NCBI RefSeq assembly: GCF_900112445.1
Contig: NZ_FOYY01000004.1
Location: forward strand, 62,001 to 126,000
Source: Thiomicrospira sp. ALE5
GTDB lineage: Bacteria; Pseudomonadota; Gammaproteobacteria; Thiomicrospirales; Thiomicrospiraceae
Length of the DNA: 64,000 nt
Reading direction: 5' to 3'
The notes beneath the pieces were generated by a model, which was not told where the DNA came from, made no database searches, and saw nothing but the letters and a program-made list of their open reading frames with translations. Positions 48,195 to 57,321 of the stretch are shown here, one piece after another (the stretch's first letter is position 1; each line of letters begins with the position of its first letter). Both the position numbers and the translations under genes were made by a program.

Positions 48195-50222
48195 TTAATT
48201 TCTGGGTCTGTTAAAGGTGTTAGTTAAAAACTCACGGGTTTGGTCAAATTGTGATAATAGCGTTTGTAATGCCGAAAACTGTAAGCGATATCGTTGTTCG
48301 GCTAATTCAAAACGTATATCCAGTTTTGATTGTTGCTCGGCTAAGTTCTCTGCTCGCGTTTCTAGACCTGCTAACCGCTGGCCGATTAAACCCGTATCCT
48401 TATCTTGAATGTTACTCACGCGCTCACTCATCTGAGCGGCAAAACCTTGGCTAAAGGTAATATTAGCCGTAGGTGTAGCCCCATCTGTATTCCCGCCTAA
48501 CACCCTAAGTTCTAATCCCCTTACACCAACCGGGTTACCCGATAAACTTACCGCGAATTCGGAGACCTTTATACGACGACCATCCGATTCATTGGCATAT
48601 GTCCCAAGATCCACCGCATCACCAGAGGCAGTAACTATTTGCCCCTGCACATCGCTCCCTGATGCAGCATCATCTACAAGCCCAGCATTTGCAAGGTTAG
48701 TAACATTTTCTAACCGTACTTCAGAGTTGCGACCAAACTGGCTTGATGTTAACACAAACTGATTATTATCAAGCTGGACATCTACTCTCGCGCTACTCGC
48801 CGCAATGGTGGGCTGACTGTTAATAGCCAACTGGAGTGCCTGCGCAAAATCTTGTTGCGTATAATTGCCCTCCGCCAAAGATATACTAACAGGATCTAAG
48901 CCATTTAATGCAATATCAAAGCTAGCGTCAGGACCAATTTCAATTTCATTACTGGCATTTAATGTAGTGGTATCTGTTTGCAAACTTGCACGCGTTGCAT
49001 GACTCGTCACAAAGACTTGGTAATCCCCTGTTTCCGTACGATCAGACCCGCCTAATACCTCAACCAGTCCCTCGTCAGATTGTCCACCCCTAGAAAAAAT
49101 AGCCGCTACCGCAGCGGGGTTAGCGGTCAGTGCTTGGTTAAGCATAGTTTCATCTAGCGACATTTCACCCTCAGCATTCACACTAACACCAATAGAGCCG
49201 AGATTATTTAATGGAGCCTGTAGGCCAGGCACCGTTGAGGTTACCAATTCGCGTAGCTGGCTTTGCACATTACGCAAAATGGAACTACCAGCCAACACAC
49301 CAGTAAATTCTTTAGCAGGGTCTTCACGCTGCGCCTCAGTTAGCGTTTCAGTTGAGCCCACATCGCGCAGAATATCACGCAGCTGATTGTAGACCAATAC
49401 AAAATCTTGAACCGCCTCAACAACATCCGCCGTATTACGCTCAACAGATACAAGCTGAGGTCCAGCGACTTGTTTGGCCGTAAAATTCAAACCACCAATC
49501 ACATTATCAAACTGATTCGTGTTGCTGTTGATTGTCACACCATTAACTGCTATCTGGGCATTTTGAGCCGTTGAGGTCAGTTGTGCATCACCACTTGCAG
49601 GGTCATTGATATCAAAATTAAAACCAGGCATACCGCTTACACTGAATGCTTGCTGCTCACCACTTAACGATGAACTTAACATTAACCGAAACTCTCCACC
49701 ATCATTAATTACCGCAGCGGTCACACCCAAATCCGCAGCATTTAAGCTTCGTTGAAAACTTTCAAGTGTATTATTGGCAGGACCAATTTCAAAGGTCTTA
49801 GATTGACCACCTTGATTAAAAACCACCGTACCTTCTGCAAGCGCAGAGTCTTGCGAGCTAAAAACCTGATTCAATACAATCGTCTGGGACTGCGCTAACT
49901 GATTAACCGCAACACTATAATTACCTGGTGCCGCATTTTCACTCACGCTGACGCCCAACTGTTCTGGATTAGCTGCAGAAGCATTGATATCACGGAAAAA
50001 GTCTGGGCGAGATAAATCAGTTAGAAAACTATTAAAGCCTGTTAGGTTGAGATTAAGATACTCAAGTCCACTTTGCTCTTTTTCTACTCGAGATAAATTT
50101 CTATCGACAATGGCACGTTGTCCAGCCACCTCAGCTTCTGCAATAACCTTAGCCATATTACCAGCATCTAAACGCCCCCCGGTAATGCTGTTTACAATAT
50201 TACTACCGATTGTATTAGCCAT
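48195..50222 (-). CDS. fliD: flagellar filament cap protein FliD
   Basis: 675 residues, longer than E. coli FliD (about 470). FliD_N (VNSITGGRLDAGNMAKVIAEAE, YSVAVNQLAQSQTIVLN) and FliD_C (QLRDILRDVG, LREL, RFELAEQRYRLQFSALQTLL) are clear. The added length is a beta-rich surface insert at about 380-580 with two flagellin-hook-IN-like segments. Caps the filament and folds incoming flagellin. It leads fliD-fliS-fliT. Confidence 0.94.
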   Translation of the reverse strand: MANTIGSNIVNSITGGRLDAGNMAKVIAEAEVAGQRAIVDRNLSRVEKEQSGLEYLNLNLTGFNSFLTDLSRPDFFRDINASAANPEQLGVSVSENAAPGNYSVAVNQLAQSQTIVLNQVFSSQDSALAEGTVVFNQGGQSKTFEIGPANNTLESFQRSLNAADLGVTAAVINDGGEFRLMLSSSLSGEQQAFSVSGMPGFNFDINDPASGDAQLTSTAQNAQIAVNGVTINSNTNQFDNVIGGLNFTAKQVAGPQLVSVERNTADVVEAVQDFVLVYNQLRDILRDVGSTETLTEAQREDPAKEFTGVLAGSSILRNVQSQLRELVTSTVPGLQAPLNNLGSIGVSVNAEGEMSLDETMLNQALTANPAAVAAIFSRGGQSDEGLVEVLGGSDRTETGDYQVFVTSHATRASLQTDTTTLNASNEIEIGPDASFDIALNGLDPVSISLAEGNYTQQDFAQALQLAINSQPTIAASSARVDVQLDNNQFVLTSSQFGRNSEVRLENVTNLANAGLVDDAASGSDVQGQIVTASGDAVDLGTYANESDGRRIKVSEFAVSLSGNPVGVRGLELRVLGGNTDGATPTANITFSQGFAAQMSERVSNIQDKDTGLIGQRLAGLETRAENLAEQQSKLDIRFELAEQRYRLQFSALQTLLSQFDQTREFLTNTFNRPRN

Positions 50223-50253
50223 GATCCACCTCGAAAATATCTTACTAGTATTA

Positions 50254-50279
50254 TTAACGGCATAAACATAGAAACCTTA
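50254..50279 (-). promoter_or_regulatory. candidate sigma-28 promoter of fliD-fliS-fliT
   Basis: Minus strand TAAGGTTT (50272-50279), 10-bp spacer, GCCGTTAA (50254-50261). The -10 is excellent (consensus GCCGATAA); the spacer is one short of the usual 11. A second TAAAGTTT (50292-50299) has no -10 partner. Confidence 0.6.
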
Positions 50280-50314
50280 AGAACCTAGTTTAAACTTTAA
50301 TAACTATTAGATAC

Positions 50315-50349
50315 AAAAAAAGCCTAGCAACACATTGGTCACTAGACTT
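50315..50349 (-). terminator. intrinsic terminator after flaG
   Basis: Minus strand AAGTCTAG and CTAGGCTT pair (8 bp including one G-U) around a 14-nt loop, followed by seven T. It separates flaG from the fliD promoter. Confidence 0.8.
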
Positions 50350-50368
50350 ATAATATATATGATTTAAG

Positions 50369-50794
50369 TCAAATAATCTGATTTAGTAATGCGCCAGTTA
50401 AACCTTTGCCATCTTTAGCTGGCACCACCGTTGATGAATCCAAAAACGCTTGAATATTTTGTATAACTCTTAAAGCCTCTTCACTAGGATACTGCCTAAC
50501 TACTTCTGTAGTCGATCGATCGATCAACTTCATGATAGAAGAACGTGTTGCCTCATCTAAACTAAATGCAAGACCAACATTGAGATCTTCAAGTCGCTGG
50601 TTGATACGTTCAATTAATGCATCATTAATGTTTAGTTTTAACTCTTCTGATTCAGGCTGTACCTGTGAAACCTCTTGCGAAAGCGCATTGGCTTTCGCAA
50701 GTTCAGTCGATTCTTTAAGATTCGTACCCGAGTTTAAACCGGAGACGACCGGTTTAAACTCAACAGCGGTTGGATTTTGTATCGTGGAGTCCAT
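50369..50794 (-). CDS. flaG: FlaG family protein
   Basis: 141 residues. Disordered N-terminal part, then the FlaG domain INQRLEDLNVGLAFSLDEAT and VRQYPSEEALRVIQNIQAFL. FlaG is associated with filament length; mechanism unclear. It follows flagellin 1 by 27 bp with GGAGGG upstream and no promoter, so it is probably co-transcribed; a terminator follows. An imperfect GACCGGTTTAAAC inverted repeat (50730-50760) lies within the coding part. Confidence 0.88.
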   Translation of the reverse strand: MDSTIQNPTAVEFKPVVSGLNSGTNLKESTELAKANALSQEVSQVQPESEELKLNINDALIERINQRLEDLNVGLAFSLDEATRSSIMKLIDRSTTEVVRQYPSEEALRVIQNIQAFLDSSTVVPAKDGKGLTGALLNQII

Positions 50795-50821
50795 GACACA
50801 ACCCTCCTAGCTAATCATTGA

Positions 50822-51751
50822 TTATCTTAATAATGATAGCACGTTTTGCGACTGCTGGTTAGACTGACTCAACATACTCATACCGGCCTGCTGCAATACC
50901 TGAGTACGCGCTAGGTTAGCTGATTCTGCAGCAAAATCGGCATCTTCAATACGAGAGCGTGAAGCTTGAATGTTTTCGTCAACATTCTGTAAATTCGCAA
51001 CAGTGTAATCAAGACGGTTCTGAATAGCACCCCAGTTTGCGCGCATGGTTGAAATAGCTTCTAAATCGTTATCAATTGCGCTCAATGCGGCAGAGGCAAA
51101 TTCAACAGCAGATGCAAACGTGATACCAGAACCATTACCAGTCATCAATTGAGTACCCGTACTTGCAGCCTGCAATGTATTGAAGTCGAGTAATGCGACG
51201 CCAACACGATTATCGTTGCCACCTTCCCAACCAACGTGAGCCCTGAAGGCACCCGCAGCACTTGCAGCAGCTTCGAATGCTGAATTAGCCACCTGACCAA
51301 TACTTAAAACAGCACTTGCAGCAAAACTTGATGCATTCATAATATTCTGACCATTAAACTTAGTGGTATCCGCCACACGCTCAATTTCACTTTGTAACTG
51401 CGAAAATTCAGCTTGCATCTGTACACGGTTTTCGTTGTTGTAGGTACCATTCATCGATTGCAATGAAAGTTCTCGCATACGTTGCAACATGTTCACAACT
51501 TCTTCAGATGCACCATCAAGCGTTTGCACCATACCAATACTGTCATTGGCATTTCGAATGGCTTGTTGCGTACCAATAGACTGAGTATTCATGCCCGTTA
51601 CAACTGCAAGACCTGCTGCATCATCAGCCGCTTTATTAATTCTTAAACCCGACGTTAAACGTTCCATCGAAACTGATTGTTCGCGTGAAGTTGTATCAAG
51701 AATACGTTGCGCGTTCACAGCACCCATGTTTGTATTAATTACCATTGACAT
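50822..51751 (-). CDS. fliC: flagellin 1
   Basis: 309 residues. N-terminal D0/D1 (MSMVINTNMGAVNAQRILD, MERLTSGLRINKAADDAAGL) and C-terminal D1/D0 (DADFAAESANLARTQVLQQA, SQNVLSLLR) are standard; the exposed middle is very short. It is close to flagellin 2 over most of its length and differs mainly at about residues 145-165 and 195-225. Preceded by a clear sigma-28 promoter, so it should be a late FliA-dependent gene. Confidence 0.97.
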   Translation of the reverse strand: MSMVINTNMGAVNAQRILDTTSREQSVSMERLTSGLRINKAADDAAGLAVVTGMNTQSIGTQQAIRNANDSIGMVQTLDGASEEVVNMLQRMRELSLQSMNGTYNNENRVQMQAEFSQLQSEIERVADTTKFNGQNIMNASSFAASAVLSIGQVANSAFEAAASAAGAFRAHVGWEGGNDNRVGVALLDFNTLQAASTGTQLMTGNGSGITFASAVEFASAALSAIDNDLEAISTMRANWGAIQNRLDYTVANLQNVDENIQASRSRIEDADFAAESANLARTQVLQQAGMSMLSQSNQQSQNVLSLLR

Positions 51752-51815
51752 GATATTTCTCCTTTCTACTCTCTAGACTTACCATTTGCCACCTAGGCTC
51801 CGGTTCCTGAAATAG

Positions 51816-51842
51816 ATAACGGCTCATGCCAATGAAACTTTA
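51816..51842 (-). promoter_or_regulatory. sigma-28 promoter of flagellin 1
   Basis: Minus strand TAAAGTTT (51835-51842), exactly 11 bp, GCCGTTAT (51816-51823); consensus TAAAGTTT-N11-GCCGATAA. It lies about 65 bp before the flagellin 1 start codon. Confidence 0.9.
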
Positions 51843-51939
51843 ATAATGTTTTTAAAAAATTTTACTTTGGGGATTTAAGCGTGTACGTGAACAATGCGGT
51901 TAGGCGATCATTAGGTTACTTAGGTTACAACCTGGCTTG

Positions 51940-51983
51940 TGCCGTATTGTTTATCAACCAAGGTCAATTCATACAATACGGCA
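51940..51983 (-). other. hairpin between the two flagellin genes
   Basis: TGCCGTATTGT (51940-51950) and ACAATACGGCA (51973-51983) form a perfect 11-bp stem with a 22-nt loop, 36 bp after the flagellin 2 stop. No T tract follows on either strand. It may end or protect the flagellin 2 mRNA; the rest of the 267-bp gap holds the sigma-28 promoter and AT-rich sequence. Confidence 0.6.
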
Positions 51984-52018
51984 ATTAAAACTAAATATTG
52001 TTAATAAAAATTGATCTT

Positions 52019-52948
52019 TTACCTTAGTAACGAAAGCACATTTTGTGATTCTTGATTAGCTTGACTTAACATAGTCATACCGGCTTGCTGCAACACCTGA
52101 GTACGAGCTAGGTTTGCCGACTCGGCAGCAAAGTCTGCGTCTTCGATGCGTGAACGCGAGGCTTGAATATTCTCATCTACATTTTGTAAATTGGAAACAG
52201 TGTACTCCAAACGGTTTTGAATGGCACCCCAATTTGCCCGCATAGTGGAAAGCGCCTCAAGGTCATTATCAATTGCATTAAGTGCCGCTGAAGCATAAGC
52301 AACTGCGGAAACAAAAGGAACAGTTGCTGTATCACCAGAAAACAGAAACACAGTACTTGACCTTGCAGACAAAGTATTAAAGTCAAGTAAAGCTACACCA
52401 ACTCGATTATCACTACCACCTTCCCAGCCAACATGCGCCCTAAATGCTCCTGCTGCACTGGCTGCAATGGCAAAATCCGCGTTATTTGCCGAACCAATAC
52501 CAAGAACAGCTGAACCGACAAAACTTGCTGAGTTCATAATATTCTGACCATTAAATTTAGTCGTATCTGCAATACGACCAATTTCATTTTGCAGCTGAGT
52601 AAACTCAGACTGCATCTGTACCCGGTTTTCGTTGTTGTAGGTACCATTCATCGACTGCAGGGAAAGTTCACGCATGCGTTGCAACATATTAACGACTTCT
52701 TCAGATGCGCCATCCAATGTTTGAACCATTCCAATACTGTCGTTAGCATTGCGTATTGCTTGCTGTGTACCAATTGACTGGGTATCCATGCCGGTAACTA
52801 CGGCAAGACCTGCCGCATCATCAGCCGCCTTATTGATTCTTAACCCAGATGTTAAGCGCTCCATTGAGTCTGCTTGCTGACGTGAAGTCGTGTCTAATAT
52901 ACGTTGCGCGTTCACAGCACCCATGTTTGTGTTAATTACCATTGACAT
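52019..52948 (-). CDS. fliC: flagellin 2
   Basis: 309 residues, the same length as flagellin 1 and nearly identical at both ends (MSMVINTNMGAVNAQRILD; SQNVLSLLR). Both share the middle block AASAAGAFRAHVGWEGG. Differences cluster in the surface segment (STVFLFSGDTATVPFVSAVA versus flagellin 1). Its promoter is of the sigma-54 type, so it should be made earlier or under FleR control, unlike its neighbour. GGAG lies before the ATG. Confidence 0.97.
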   Translation of the reverse strand: MSMVINTNMGAVNAQRILDTTSRQQADSMERLTSGLRINKAADDAAGLAVVTGMDTQSIGTQQAIRNANDSIGMVQTLDGASEEVVNMLQRMRELSLQSMNGTYNNENRVQMQSEFTQLQNEIGRIADTTKFNGQNIMNSASFVGSAVLGIGSANNADFAIAASAAGAFRAHVGWEGGSDNRVGVALLDFNTLSARSSTVFLFSGDTATVPFVSAVAYASAALNAIDNDLEALSTMRANWGAIQNRLEYTVSNLQNVDENIQASRSRIEDADFAAESANLARTQVLQQAGMTMLSQANQESQNVLSLLR

Positions 52949-53002
52949 GATTTGTCTCCATAAACAGATTGTTAAAATTGAAAAACGATCTTCTTCATTC
53001 TA

Positions 53003-53022
53003 ACAAGCTATAATCATGCCAA
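53003..53022 (-). promoter_or_regulatory. sigma-54 promoter of flagellin 2
   Basis: Minus strand TTGGCATGATTATAGCTTG: GG at 53019-53020, ten bases, GC at 53007-53008; consensus TTGGCACG-N4-TTGCT. It abuts the stop codon of the Maf-like gene (53023). Expected start near 52995, about 47 bp before the ATG. No sigma-28 match is present here. Confidence 0.8.
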
Positions 53023-55491
53023 TTATTGAAGCGCTTTCAATAGAGATAGTGCTGTTTTATTCTCTGGCTCCACTAGTAAAACTCTTTGTAATGCAGCAAT
53101 TGCATCAGCTTTTTGCCCAAGCTTGGTATACATATTTGCTATTTTTACATTTATAAGGTATGCATCAGGCTTTTGAGTGATATATAGATTTAAAATATCT
53201 ACAGCAAACGCAGTTTGACCAAGCAAATCAACAAGATCAGCGTATGGCAACATGTAGTCAATAGAGAATCGACACAACTCTTCAAGAACTTGCATCGCAT
53301 CATGGTAACGCTGAAGGTCAATAGCAATATCTGCAGCATATTGTAGTCCAAGCTGACGACACCGATGCTCTTCTAATGTTGTATACAACTTGAAAGCATT
53401 TTCTTTATCACTTAATATCTCGGCTTGCATCGCTTCAACTAATTGCATTATCGCTTTTTTATCACTTGTATCAGTTAACTGACTAGCGACCTCTACGATA
53501 TCATTCAACTTGTCAAACTTCCCTTCTTTTCTAGCTTGCTTTATTCTTTCAAGCAACACAGGCAACGAATGTATCGATTGTTTGAGCTTACCAGCCAACT
53601 TTGTATCAACATTTGCTAGCTCAGCTTTAAAGCTATTGAAAGCATCATTAATGCACGATATTTCATCATCACTATTTGGCATTTCATTAAATCTCAGCCA
53701 AAAGCGACTCCGTCCGAATTCTTCATACTTTAACCAATAGGGAAAAAGCTTAGTTGGGTCGTCACCCACAACTTCGCTCAACCTCAATTGAGCTCTTTCT
53801 TTACTAATTTCTAAAAGATGAAGAAACTCTTGGCTGGACTGTTTAACTGAATGAAAAAAAACACTTAATTGTTCTGAAGCCGCTTCAATATTTTCAATAT
53901 TACTCTGATCAGGGTTAAAGTTATCCATAAAGTGAATAAAGTTATAATTCATCAACATATCTGCATCATCATTTAATGCATTGTTGATTTTTTTTCTAAG
54001 TTTTTCGAGCTTATCTTTTGTTTTCTTTTTTGGTTGCTGAGACTTCTTGTCGATTAATTTAGGAACGGCTAAAAAACCATCAACGGCATATTTGTGAACC
54101 GTTTTAAAGCGCTTTAACTGATTATCAATATCTACAATGGTACTTTTAATGTGCTGGTGGTAAGACTCTATTGATATAGTTAACTCATTCTTAATATGTT
54201 TAAGCGCATTAGAAATATTAGGAGTTTTATCTAAATTCAGCTGGTCTGGCATTTGGTATTCAACGTCGTCCATTTTAGCGGACTGACTGCCAAGAGAAAT
54301 CACCTTGAGACTGTTCGCTCTAGTTTTAAAGAACTTAATTTGCCGCTCAAATGAAAGCTTTGTCTCCATTAAAGTGGGTTTTGTTTCAACTAAATCACCG
54401 ACATTATTAGTAATTGTTATCAAGTCAGATAACGCAAGATTTGCGAATAACCTTGACTCATTACTGCCTTTTTCATGTGTCTTGCCAGCTGGGAAACAAA
54501 AATCTACACCAGACAACAATACATGTTGACACCCCATTTCAACTGCGAAATGAAACGCTGTGTTCACTACAGTGGGCCCTGGTGCTGCAATATTAACCGG
54601 CAGAGTACTTTTCCATCCATATCTATTGCCACCATAGGCTTTTATTCCAGTCCATTGTGAGAGCAACTTTGGATTTACATGATAGCTATGTAGAAGGATG
54701 GATCTTTCTTCAAATGCAAAAATTCCTTTAGAGTTATCAAAACTGACATCATGAGGATCTACCGATACAAAAAAATCAGGCACGATACCTTCATCATTTA
54801 GGCGCTGAGCAATTCGTGCAACCGAAAAAATAACTAAATTTTCCTGATTTAGTTTTATCCAATCGATATTTTCATCTAATGTTGGCCCCCCCCCTAATAT
54901 AATAGCGGTAAGATTAGTTAACGGCTCACCAAGTTGCTTAATCGGTATGACATTATCCGCAACATTGTATAAACGAGCATTGTCAAATTGCATCGTATTT
55001 TGAGCAATATAAATCCGATTTACTAAGTTATTAAACGCGGCCTGTTTCTCAAGCCAAAGCAAATCATAGTTTCCATGATTAGGGCTATCAATGACGGCCA
55101 TTGACTTGATCAGCTGAACCTTATGCCGTAAAAAATAGGTTTGAAAAGAGGCTGCTAATAATTCAATATTAAAAGAAGCAGTTACCAAATTTACTTGTTG
55201 ATCAAGGTCATTGGACAATTCACCTTGTAAATCAATGCCTGCATATACTTCATCAAAATCAATAAAAACAAACTTCAGATGCCCTGGTAGCTCTTGGTTT
55301 TTTATAAACTTGTAAAAAAGACCCGAGTCTGTTCCTATAATTACAAATAACATCTCTTCATGTTTTAGTAACTCGGAAAAGTGCCTTTTGTAGATTGCTT
55401 CCGAAGGTTCTTTCGCAAACAACAACTGGTTTACTTCGGTAAAAAATACTTCACCAAAAGGATTGACTCTTTTATCTTCTAAATTCAACAT
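53023..55491 (-). CDS. Maf-type (DUF115) flagellin glycosyltransferase with C-terminal TPR-like repeats
   Basis: 822 residues, soluble. The central DUF115/MptE-like domain holds AIILGGGPTLDENIDWI, VPDFFVSVDPHD and MGCQHVLLSGVDFCFPAGKTH, the pattern of motility-associated factor (Maf) proteins that transfer nonulosonic acids to flagellin. A helical region follows, then repeat helices near the end (YADLVDLLGQTAFAVDILNLY, IANMYTKLGQKADAIAALQR). It sits between the flagellins and a nonulosonate gene set, so flagellin glycosylation is the natural reading. The acceptor sites cannot be read. Confidence 0.86.
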   Translation of the reverse strand: MLNLEDKRVNPFGEVFFTEVNQLLFAKEPSEAIYKRHFSELLKHEEMLFVIIGTDSGLFYKFIKNQELPGHLKFVFIDFDEVYAGIDLQGELSNDLDQQVNLVTASFNIELLAASFQTYFLRHKVQLIKSMAVIDSPNHGNYDLLWLEKQAAFNNLVNRIYIAQNTMQFDNARLYNVADNVIPIKQLGEPLTNLTAIILGGGPTLDENIDWIKLNQENLVIFSVARIAQRLNDEGIVPDFFVSVDPHDVSFDNSKGIFAFEERSILLHSYHVNPKLLSQWTGIKAYGGNRYGWKSTLPVNIAAPGPTVVNTAFHFAVEMGCQHVLLSGVDFCFPAGKTHEKGSNESRLFANLALSDLITITNNVGDLVETKPTLMETKLSFERQIKFFKTRANSLKVISLGSQSAKMDDVEYQMPDQLNLDKTPNISNALKHIKNELTISIESYHQHIKSTIVDIDNQLKRFKTVHKYAVDGFLAVPKLIDKKSQQPKKKTKDKLEKLRKKINNALNDDADMLMNYNFIHFMDNFNPDQSNIENIEAASEQLSVFFHSVKQSSQEFLHLLEISKERAQLRLSEVVGDDPTKLFPYWLKYEEFGRSRFWLRFNEMPNSDDEISCINDAFNSFKAELANVDTKLAGKLKQSIHSLPVLLERIKQARKEGKFDKLNDIVEVASQLTDTSDKKAIMQLVEAMQAEILSDKENAFKLYTTLEEHRCRQLGLQYAADIAIDLQRYHDAMQVLEELCRFSIDYMLPYADLVDLLGQTAFAVDILNLYITQKPDAYLINVKIANMYTKLGQKADAIAALQRVLLVEPENKTALSLLKALQ

Positions 55492-55494
55492 AAA

Positions 55495-56208
55495 CTACTC
55501 GTATTTAATTGTTTTTGCATTCAAAATTGCTTCAACAATATGTACATCTATCATTGCATCCACATCTACCGCTTGATCGTGAGGTGTTTCAAAAAGCTGT
55601 GTTTTGCCTTGTACAGTAAAATCGTTATAGTTTCTAAGCCACTCTGGAGTCGCGATATAAATCGCTCCATTAATTGTAAAGTAGTTTTTTTCTAATTCTT
55701 GTCTTCTAGGAACATAAGCCCCTGAGTCAACGATATAACGCCAGGAGTCCTTTTCGACAAAAATACTTTTCGCAGGATGTTCCTTCATCTCAGTTACACC
55801 AACCAATGAAACAGCTGGCTTATTCAAAAATGCTTCTATCGCGGAATCAATTAACTCAGCGGTACGCAGTGGCGAAGTTGGCTGTAATAGGACTATAACA
55901 TCTGGCAAATCATGATTAACCTCCATCCAATCAAGCCACTCAACAACAGAGTCAACTAATCTTGATTGATCACCGGCTAAGGAATAAGGCCTTTTGTAGG
56001 ATGCATCTACACCTAAATCACTGCAAAAATGTCTTATCTCTTCATCTTCAGAGTTAAGCACAATTTGATCTAAATAATGGCTATTCTTTGCTGCTTCAAT
56101 AGTATACTGAATGAGTGGTTTGCCATTAATTGGATAGAGATTTTTTCTTGGGATACCCTTAGAGCCACCACGAGCGGGAATAATGGCTGTAATTTTTTTA
56201 TTCATCAT
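55495..56208 (-). CDS. CMP-nonulosonate synthase (acylneuraminate cytidylyltransferase family)
   Basis: About 237 residues from ATG 56208; the open frame extends further but the family begins at KKITAIIPARGGSKGIPRKN. CTP-binding motif IPARGGSKGIPRKNL, then NSEDEEI, LLQPTSPLRT and PHDQAVDVDAMID are conserved. It activates a nonulosonic acid (neuraminate, legionaminate or pseudaminate) with CTP. Together with a NeuC-like epimerase and a PtmE-like gene, legionaminate (LegF/PtmB) is most likely. GGAG precedes the ATG, which overlaps the upstream gene's stop. Confidence 0.87.
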   Translation of the reverse strand: MMNKKITAIIPARGGSKGIPRKNLYPINGKPLIQYTIEAAKNSHYLDQIVLNSEDEEIRHFCSDLGVDASYKRPYSLAGDQSRLVDSVVEWLDWMEVNHDLPDVIVLLQPTSPLRTAELIDSAIEAFLNKPAVSLVGVTEMKEHPAKSIFVEKDSWRYIVDSGAYVPRRQELEKNYFTINGAIYIATPEWLRNYNDFTVQGKTQLFETPHDQAVDVDAMIDVHIVEAILNAKTIKYE

Positions 56209-57280
56209 TAAACTCCTCACTGTGAAAGTGCAGCCCGTAATCAACCTGAGCTTGTTCATAGTCAGGCATCTTGCCAATATCCATCCAATATTCAGTTAAA
56301 GGAAATCCGCCAACTGCGCAGTTCTGATCTAAAAGGTCGTTCATCATAGCAGGCATATCATAATAACCATTAATACTAACTTGATTAAGTGAAGCTGGAG
56401 ATAACGCATAAATGCCAGCGTTTACAAAATATCGCTGCAACGGTTTTTCAATAATTTGAGTCACTTTTGAGTCAGTGAACTCCACAACTCCATAAGGAAT
56501 TTGTTGTGAATATTCTCTTACACAAGCGGTAACCACATTGTTATGGGCTAGGTGAAAACTCAATAAGGACACGAAATCTACTTTAGTTAAAAGGTCACCA
56601 TTCATAACAATAAAATCATCCGTTACATCCGGTAGTAAAGCCAAAGCGCCTGCCGTACCTAAGGAAGACCCCTCTTCTATATATTGTATGTCTACCCCCC
56701 ATCTGTCTCCATTGCCAAAGTAAGCTTTAATCTGATCCCCAAGATAATTGATACAAAAATAAAACTTATAAAATCCCTGCTCTACAAGTTGGTTAACAAT
56801 AGTTTCAAGTATTGGTTTACCGCCAACATTCAACATTGGTTTGGGGATATTTTCAGTTAAAGGTCTAAGCCGTAATCCTTTCCCACCAAGCATCAGAACA
56901 ACGGGATTACGTAACTTCTCGATCCTTGCAGGTTTATCGTAAAACAACCCAATCAAAATGCCATTACCATCAACAATAGGCAAATGCCGTAAGCCCTTGG
57001 AATGCATTAATGCGCGCCACGCCGCCTCATTCTTATTTTCTAATCCACAAGTTGGCTTGGGGTTCATAAAAAGACTAGAATCAAGATCAAGTGTTGCTCC
57101 GCTTAATAATGCACGCCTAATATCACCATCAGTTATGGTTCCGCAAACACGCAGATTGTCATCTACTACCACCACAAACTGCATAGAACTCACATCCAAA
57201 ACTTTTAAGACTGTACGTAACGAATCATTTAGTCTGACCGTGATATTATCAAGAATAGTAATCATCATAGGCGCTACCAT
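56198..57280 (-). CDS. CBS-domain nucleotidyltransferase (PtmE-like)
   Basis: 360 residues. Two CBS motifs (about 10-60 and 68-122; DNLRVCGTITDGDIRRAL and HLPIVDGNGILIGLFYD) precede a RmlA-like sugar-1-phosphate nucleotidyltransferase (VLMLGGKGLRLRPLTENIPK at 128-147, VMNGDLLTKVDF, YWMDIGKMPDYEQA). This architecture is that of Campylobacter PtmE, known to make GDP-glucosamine for legionaminic acid. The signature loop has GGKGLRL where GGxGTRL is usual. Start uncertain: ATGs at 57280, 57268 and 57265, none with a strong ribosome site. Confidence 0.82.
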   Translation of the reverse strand: MVAPMMITILDNITVRLNDSLRTVLKVLDVSSMQFVVVVDDNLRVCGTITDGDIRRALLSGATLDLDSSLFMNPKPTCGLENKNEAAWRALMHSKGLRHLPIVDGNGILIGLFYDKPARIEKLRNPVVLMLGGKGLRLRPLTENIPKPMLNVGGKPILETIVNQLVEQGFYKFYFCINYLGDQIKAYFGNGDRWGVDIQYIEEGSSLGTAGALALLPDVTDDFIVMNGDLLTKVDFVSLLSFHLAHNNVVTACVREYSQQIPYGVVEFTDSKVTQIIEKPLQRYFVNAGIYALSPASLNQVSINGYYDMPAMMNDLLDQNCAVGGFPLTEYWMDIGKMPDYEQAQVDYGLHFHSEEFNDE

Positions 57281-57321
57281 AGGCGTTAGAATTAAAGTAA
57301 GACAATTAACATGAACAACGG

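Noticed and set aside
50292-50299. Second TAAAGTTT box before fliD
   Set aside because: No GCCG-type -10 at 11 bp; the neighbouring TAAGGTTT/GCCGTTAA pair is better.
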